From: Ochromonadaceae sp. CCMP2298
Taxonomy: Eukaryota > Sar > Synurophyceae > Ochromonadales > Ochromonadaceae
DNA length: 12,632 nt
Assembly: GCA_026770595.1 (NCBI GenBank)
Contig: MU634396.1
Span: forward strand, 1-12,632
Direction: 5' to 3'
The position numbers and the translations under genes were made by a program. Position 1 is the stretch's first letter. Each line of letters starts with the position of its first letter. Of the stretch, positions 8,363 through 12,632 are shown piece after piece. Below the pieces are notes generated by a model. It had not been told where the DNA came from, made no database searches, and saw nothing but the letters and a program-made list of their open reading frames with translations.

Positions 8363-8902
8363 GAGCACATCTGGACAGGTGTGGGGCCTAGTCCATCAAC
8401 AAATAAAAACTCACACCACCCAATCCAGCAACAAAAACCCAATCAAAAAAATACCACCGCCAAAACGGCGACAAATAGTACAGTCAGTACACTACTTGTG
8501 GAGACGCAGTAGAGCGCAGTAGAGCGCGTTAGTAGTCCTAGGACGGCACCCTGTGTGCAATCGGAAATGTGACGCACTTTCGATAATAGTTTATGCTGAC
8601 TTACCCGAGTGGAAGTTAGTTTTAGTGCCTCGCTGGCTGTTGTTTCTGCAATAGGTCGGGGTAGGGGGGGGGTTAGAAAGTATTGATCACGCAACTCATT
8701 TCGGTAACTCGGATGTCAAAAACAGAGCTAGCAATTGTTCTTTTCTTTTCTATTTACAAAATACAAAGCCAGTACACACGGAGGCAGATCGGGTGCCCAC
8801 AGCCAGACCCCACAACCCCCCCCCCCTATAAAAACCCCTCACACTCCCCTCTCAGCGCCTCTCCGCCTCGACTGGCCCACATACTCAAACACTCCCACCA
8901 CA
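8363..8902. other. Tail-to-tail intergenic spacer (540 bases)
   Basis: This spacer lies between the TAG of the acetyltransferase gene and the TAG of the CLC gene and should hold both 3' untranslated regions. An AATAAA (8402-8407) fits the plus-strand gene. No AATAAA is visible for the minus-strand gene. Small-scale structure includes two GCAGTAGAGCGC-type copies near 8505-8527, a perfect 10-bp palindrome GTCCTAGGAC (8535-8544), a G-run near 8660-8672, and a C-run followed by TATAAAAA (8827-8834). Short open frames here show no recognisable protein. Confidence 0.6.
8402..8407 (+). terminator. Polyadenylation signal AATAAA of the CBP-like gene
   Basis: A canonical AATAAA lies 40 bases downstream of the TAG at 8360-8362 on the coding strand, followed by A-rich and CA-rich sequence. 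The exact cleavage site cannot be read from the DNA. Confidence 0.55.
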
Positions 8903-11900
8903 CTACACGCCCATGCGATCCCACGCCCCCATGCCCATGTCGGGCTCTCTACGCTTTGGCGAAACGCCCTCTGATATGTCTATATCGACGGAGAAGTTTG
9001 GGTTGTACCCCTCCTGAGCCTTCTTCCGCTGCCTCCGCTGGTCCGCCTAGGGTAGGAGAGGAGGGAGGAGGTGGTGAGAGAGGGAGAGAGGGAGCGAGAA
9101 GGAGAGTACGAGAGGAAGAGAGGAAGAGAGAAAGAGAAATAGAGTAAGAGAGTAAGAGAGACGAGAATTGGAGAAGGAGTATAAGATAATAAGAGGATAA
9201 GAGGGTAAGATAATTAGAAGTGGGAGTCTCACCTGGTGGGAGAACGAGTCCGCCATGGAATGCACTGACACGAGATCTGCCCTTGTCACGATGCCCAGAA
9301 GCTGGTTTTTCGTGTTGATTACGAGCAGATGGCGCAGCCCGATGGTGCGGAAGAGGCGGTAGGCGCGTTGCACAGATGAGTGCTCGTTGATCACATAGGG
9401 CGAGGCGTCCAGGTAGGGGCGCAGGTCCAGCCAGCAGTTGCGGTCTTGGTCCGACAGTGAGAGCTGGTCGAGGTCGGGGTAGTGCGGGTAGATGCACTCG
9501 AGGGTGGACCACGCTACGAGGGGGGTGATGCGCAGGTCGGGGGAGTCCTGCTCGCCTCTGGCGAATGCTTTGTGCCTCAGCAGGGAGCAGATGGTTTTGC
9601 GGAGGACGGTGCCCAAAAGCTGGTTGTTTTCGTCGCTGGCCACTTGGGGGGGGGAGGGGCAGAGTGGGGGGGGGTAGGTGTGAAGTTATGCGTGTGTGTG
9701 TGTGTGAGTGTGTATGTGTGTGTGTAAGTATGTGTGTGCATCTGCTCACCTATGGGATAGCAATTGTGCTTGGCTTTCTCCAGCACGTCGTAGATATCGC
9801 CCACCTTCATAATGGGCAGCAGGTAGAAGGGCCTCTTCGTCATGATGTCGGTCACTGTGAGGTCGTGCAGCTGCACCAGTCGTGACACCGACTCGTCCTC
9901 TGTTAGATTTAGAGGGGATGTTGATCACATTATCAATTAATCACGTAATCACGAATGTTGAGGGGTGATTATATCGTCACTTATACTGTCACTTACCGTC
10001 CAAATAGTGCAGGCGCTTGCTGTGTATGTGCATGTCGTACAGCCCCTCTGTGAACAGATTCCCCACCCATCGTGCAGACATCACGGTCAGCATTAATGGC
10101 AACACGTACTGCATATCCCCCGTCGCCTCCAGCACCATCACGGTCAGACTTATAGTCATGCGCGTAACCCCGCCAGTGATGGCGATAGCGCCCATCAAAG
10201 CGTACGTACCAGAGTCCGCAAAAGTGCCTCTAGTCTTGTCCACCGTGTGCAGTATGTGGCCCAGTAGTCTGCCGAAGGCGGCCCCAGCAGTGAGAGTGGG
10301 CACGAACATACCTGCAGGTACGGAGACACCGTAGGTAAAGCAGGCCATCAAAGTGTAGGGGGCGAAGAAGAGGAGCAGGGCGAGGATGGAGAAGGTGGAG
10401 TCTTTCTGGTCCCCGGCCTCCTTGAAATGGAACAGTTGCTTTATGACCTACAGGGAGGAACAGTAAGGGGCAGAATACAGGGGAAGGGGGGGAATACAGG
10501 GTAAGGGGGAGAGACTAAGGTTGGGGGTACTGTACTATGAACTATGTACTGTTTGTACTATGAACTGTAACTGTGTACATACTATAAATGTGTACTATGT
10601 GTAACGGCCGCACTCTCATAGACACAGGGTTCTCGACATACCGGCTAGCCGATTCAGGCGTAAATTACCCATCTACTAATTGAATATAATCACTGAGTGG
10701 GGTCCATCATATGCAACGACAATTCGTATACCAAACGACAATTCGAATCGTTTGTTAGGGGTGGGGGGGAGTTTTCACTTACCGTATCGCCGTCTGCAAG
10801 GTACAAGCTAGCTAGCTCGTTGTACTCCCCCTGGTTGCAGTACAGCGGCACCAGCTGCCCCACCAACATCACCTCCTGGTCGGACCACCCCGCCTCAGGC
10901 AGAGGCAGCGGGGCACACCGACCGCACAGAATGGGCACCAGCAGCGCTATCAGGGACATAACCGACGTCAGAATTAAAACCTCGGCCAGTTGGCGTGACG
11001 TAGAGTCCACGCAGGCACGCCAGGCCCTCACCCACGTCGTCAAAGTGTTGAAATAGGCCCCTATCAGCCCCCCCAGACAGCCCACGCACAGGAAGAGCCA
11101 CAACTCCCACACTGAGAAGGTTGACTGCTCGGCTTGGAGGAAAAACTTCCCGAAAGAAAACATGGCCCCGTTCTCGCTGTGCCCGAAGAGACTTCCGGCG
11201 GAGCGGATATTGTATAGGGTGAATACTGAGGGGAGGGGAGGGGGGAGAGGTGAGGGAGGGGAGTGGGGTGAGGGAGGGAGGGAGGTAAGGGAGGAGGGAG
11301 GTAAGGGAGGTGAGGGGGGCAAGGGAGGTAGGGTAATGAAGACAGTAGACTAATCTGTGTCAGTCACTGTGTTCATCTCGAAGAAGGCAACCCCAACACA
11401 ACACAATTAAACCGCCCATCATAGCACGATAAAAACAATTAAATCCTCCCATCATAGCGCAATAAACACAATAAAAGACAAAATAATGTACATGTTGGTC
11501 ATAGCGCAGAAGAACGAAGAACACAATTAAACCCCCCATCAAAGCACAATAAACACAATAAAAGACACAATAACGTACACGTGGTCATAGCGCAGAAGAA
11601 GGCTCTCCAGGTGAGCTTGGTGGACCAGAAGGACGCCCCCTCCTCCAGAGAGAACAGCACGCCCCCTATCGTCAATAGATAAGTATAGTGAATAGATAAG
11701 TATAGTGAATAGATAAGTATAGTCAATAGATAAGTATAGTGAATAGATAAGTATAGTGAACAGATACAAGTATATGGTGTTAGTGGTGTTAGTGGTGTTG
11801 GTGGTGTTGGTGATGTGGTGGTATGGTGTTAGTGGTATGGTGGTGATATGATGGTGATTTTGTGATTTGTGATATAGTGTTCTGGTGATATAGTGGTACA

Positions 11901-12518
11901 GTTGTTCAGTATTGCGGTGTACCTATCGGCGCTCCGAAGGCCGCCGCCACGCCGGCAGCCATACCGCACGCCACGAAGTCTCGCTGCTCCGTGTCGTTGC
12001 GGAAGTCCTCGAATTTCTTATAGCTCGACTGCATGCCGCAGAAATTCCCCTGGGACACGCCGGCTGCCACGATTGCCCCCGCATGCACCATAGGTCCTTC
12101 TTTCCCCAGAGGTAGGCCGGCCGATACGCTGAATACGATCCCCACCACCTTGCAGACCAGTGTTTTGCAGTGCATCAGGCGCGGAATGTCTAGCCCGTTT
12201 AAGAAGCATTTGACCTCTGGGATGCCTGAGCCTTTGGCCAGCGGCTCCATGTATACTGTCACCCATGCTAGCAGCGCGAACAGCAGATTCAGCAAGAAGA
12301 GGAACGCGCAGGCAGCCCCGAAGGGCAGTTCTCCTGACTTCTCTCGCTCCACTAGGCTGTAGAATGTCAGGAACTTGAAGTCTGTCAGCACCTTGGTGGG
12401 ATAGCTGACTAGGAGAGCTACGCCCCCGCAGAGCAGCCCTGTGATGAGCGTGAGCCCCCAGCGCAGCATGTCTGTCTTGCGTGCGAAGGTCCACCACTTG
12501 CCCTTGTCCTCGAAGTGC
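8903..12518 (-). CDS. CLCN7-like: CLC-6/7-type chloride/proton exchanger, 3' seven exons (partial)
   Basis: This is a CLC-family membrane protein, most similar in motif order to endolysosomal/vacuolar CLC-7-type 2Cl-/H+ exchangers. Exons on the minus strand: 12518-11923, 11665-11579, 11225-10783, 10447-9997, 9899-9750, 9642-9233 and 9046-8903, encoding 759 residues and TAG. Intron phases in order are 1, 1, 0, 1, 1, 0, and a phase-2 acceptor at 12519 shows that the N-terminus lies outside the window. Numbering from the first complete codon here, visible motifs are [13 protein letters not shown] (96-108), [11 protein letters not shown] with gating Glu 140, [10 protein letters not shown] with proton-type Glu 207, GMFVP (421-425), and EGLYDMHI with the helix-R-type Tyr 512. 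Two CBS domains follow (about 530-600, split by an intron, and 650-710, ending [20 protein letters not shown]). A 47-residue basic/acidic tail ends the protein. Ser in GSGIP favours chloride over nitrate (established for the family). Both key glutamates argue for an exchanger rather than a channel. Confidence 0.93.
9047..9232 (-). other. CLC intron: near-pure polypyrimidine (on the transcript)
   Basis: This 186-base intron has donor CAG|GTGAGA and acceptor CCCTAG|GCG, phase 0. Its plus strand is almost entirely purine (GAGAGG, AAGAG and GATAAGAG words), so the transcribed RNA is CU-rich along nearly its whole length. It is a homopurine/homopyrimidine tract. Confidence 0.88.
9643..9749 (-). 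other. CLC intron with a (TG)n/(CA)n microsatellite and C-run
   Basis: This 107-base intron has donor G|GTGAGC and acceptor CCCAAG|TG, phase 1. On the plus strand it holds an interrupted (TG)n tract at about 9691-9739 and G-runs at about 9646-9677. In the transcript this is a CA repeat followed by a C-rich tract that serves as the polypyrimidine tract. Confidence 0.88.
9900..9996 (-). other. Short CLC intron with ATCAC and TCACTTA repeats
   Basis: This 97-base intron has donor G|GTAAGTGA and acceptor AACAG|AG, phase 1. The plus strand has two adjacent AATCACG words (about 9939-9954). The sequence after the donor is repeated 12 bases on as a near-copy that has lost its leading G (AAGTGACAGTAT then AAGTGACGATAT on the minus strand). 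Confidence 0.8.
10448..10782 (-). other. CLC intron with GTACTATG repeats and a hairpin
   Basis: This 335-base intron has donor ACG|GTAAGTG and acceptor CTGTAG|GTC, phase 0. It contains G-rich runs (10470-10535), several GTACTATGAACT-like words (about 10528-10602), and two ACGACAATTCG copies near 10716 and 10735. The second copy forms an inverted repeat with CGTTTG (10732-10754). No open frame of interest is seen. Confidence 0.8.
11226..11578 (-). other. CLC intron with duplicated exon end and long polypyrimidine tract
   Basis: This 353-base intron has donor T|GTACGT and acceptor CCTCAG|TA, phase 1. The acceptor side is a roughly 105-base tract that is purine-rich on the plus strand (11228-11335), giving CU-rich RNA. 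The donor side contains partial copies of the preceding exon end with its donor (see the repeat at 11404-11602). Confidence 0.85.
11404..11602. repeat. Direct duplications spanning a CLC exon end and its intron
   Basis: A unit of about 86-88 bases occurs at about 11436-11520 and about 11524-11602. Shared words include CAATTAAA, CCCATCA.AGC, CAATAAACACAATAAAAGAC and GGTCATAGCGCAGAAGAA (11497 and 11583). A third, truncated copy of the left part starts at about 11404. The right copy holds the real exon end and donor; the left copy carries the same exon-like bases followed by a GTACAT donor-like site inside the intron. Confidence 0.88.
11674..11775. repeat. 17-bp tandem repeat (AATAGATAAGTATAGTG), about 6 copies
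   Basis: Five nearly identical 17-base units start at 11674, 11691, 11708, 11725 and 11742, and a diverged sixth starts at 11759. The array ends within 10 bases of a CLC acceptor (AG at 11667-11666 on the minus strand) and fills the branch-site region of that 257-base intron (11922-11666). Confidence 0.95.
11776..11910. repeat. Degenerate GGTGTTAGT / GGTGAT simple-sequence region
   Basis: The plus strand here is almost free of C and is built from GGTGTTAGT, GGTGTTGGT, GGTATGGT and GGTGATATG words. It occupies the rest of the intron between the first two visible CLC exons; on the transcript strand it is A/C-rich. Confidence 0.75.
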
Positions 12519-12632
12519 CTGTAGGGGATGGAAGTGGTGCAGAGGGCAGAGGGGCGTAGCAGAGGTTGGCGTTAAAAAGCAGGCGTCGGAGTGGGGCAGG
12601 GGCAGGGGCAGGGGCAGGGGCAGGGGCAGGGG
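12519..12632 (-). other. Intron 5' of the first visible CLC exon, with (GGGGCA)n array
   Basis: On the minus strand the acceptor CCCCTACAG|G (12520-12519) is preceded by a pyrimidine tract and a possible branch site in TTTTTAACG (about 12570-12578). Further upstream is a perfect GGGGCA array (plus strand, 12593-12632, about 6.7 units) that runs to the edge of the window. The upstream CLC exon is not in view. Confidence 0.75.

Noticed and set aside
8443-8694. 83-residue minus-strand open frame in the tail-to-tail spacer
   Set aside because: No motif is seen, it overlaps presumed 3' untranslated sequence, and its length is within chance expectation.
8754-8758. TGTAA-type polyadenylation signal for the CLC gene (minus strand)
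   Set aside because: A five-base match is expected by chance, and the plus-strand gene has an AATAAA instead.
11162-11353. Plus-strand Gly/Glu-rich open frame over the purine tract
   Set aside because: It is a translation of a simple GAGGG repeat inside a CLC intron, antisense to the gene.

Overview
The window is nuclear DNA from a eukaryotic microbe. Three protein-coding loci are interrupted by GT-AG introns, and the non-coding parts are full of simple repeats and strand-biased purine/pyrimidine tracts. The lineage cannot be named from sequence alone. The central gene mixes animal-like features (KIX, bromodomain) with plant-HAC-like ones (RING/PHD block, HAT C-terminal segment). Its KIX pattern (MARRLE..LY..A....EY.D...LK.RLQ) recalls stramenopile or other algal-type proteins, so a SAR, haptophyte or cryptophyte-type protist is the best guess (inference).

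Layout, left to right. 1-210: a perfectly phased hexamer array of AAGTGT, AAGGGT and TGGGGT. 377-1828 (minus strand): a two-exon Cys-rich gene of unknown family, interrupted by one in-frame TGA and apparently continuing off the left edge through a strong splice donor at 376. 1829-2315: a 487-base divergent spacer with a 23-bp tandem duplication just before the next start codon. 2316-8362 (plus strand): a complete three-exon gene for an 1888-residue p300/CBP (HAC)-family histone acetyltransferase, ordered KIX, poly-Q, TAZ1, bromodomain, RING/PHD, HAT, ZZ, TAZ2, with a 278-residue acidic insertion inside the HAT domain. 8363-8902: a tail-to-tail spacer. 8903-12518 (minus strand): seven 3'-terminal exons (759 residues) of a CLC-6/7-type chloride/proton exchanger with two CBS domains, whose 5' part lies beyond the right edge. 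The right edge sits in an intron made of a second G-rich hexamer, GGGGCA. Both ends of the window therefore fall in hexamer repeats, as expected for a contig that broke at repeats.

The three genes have no evident shared pathway. One is a chromatin coactivator, one a vacuolar/endolysosomal ion exchanger, and one a likely mobile-element-derived or lineage-specific multicopy protein. The strongest oddities are the acidic, SUMO-motif-rich insert splitting the acetyltransferase domain, the unrecognised Cys-rich gene with its internal stop, the duplicated exon end plus splice donor inside a CLC intron, and the digital-looking three-word hexamer array. No operon, RNA gene, CRISPR array or prokaryotic mobile element was seen.
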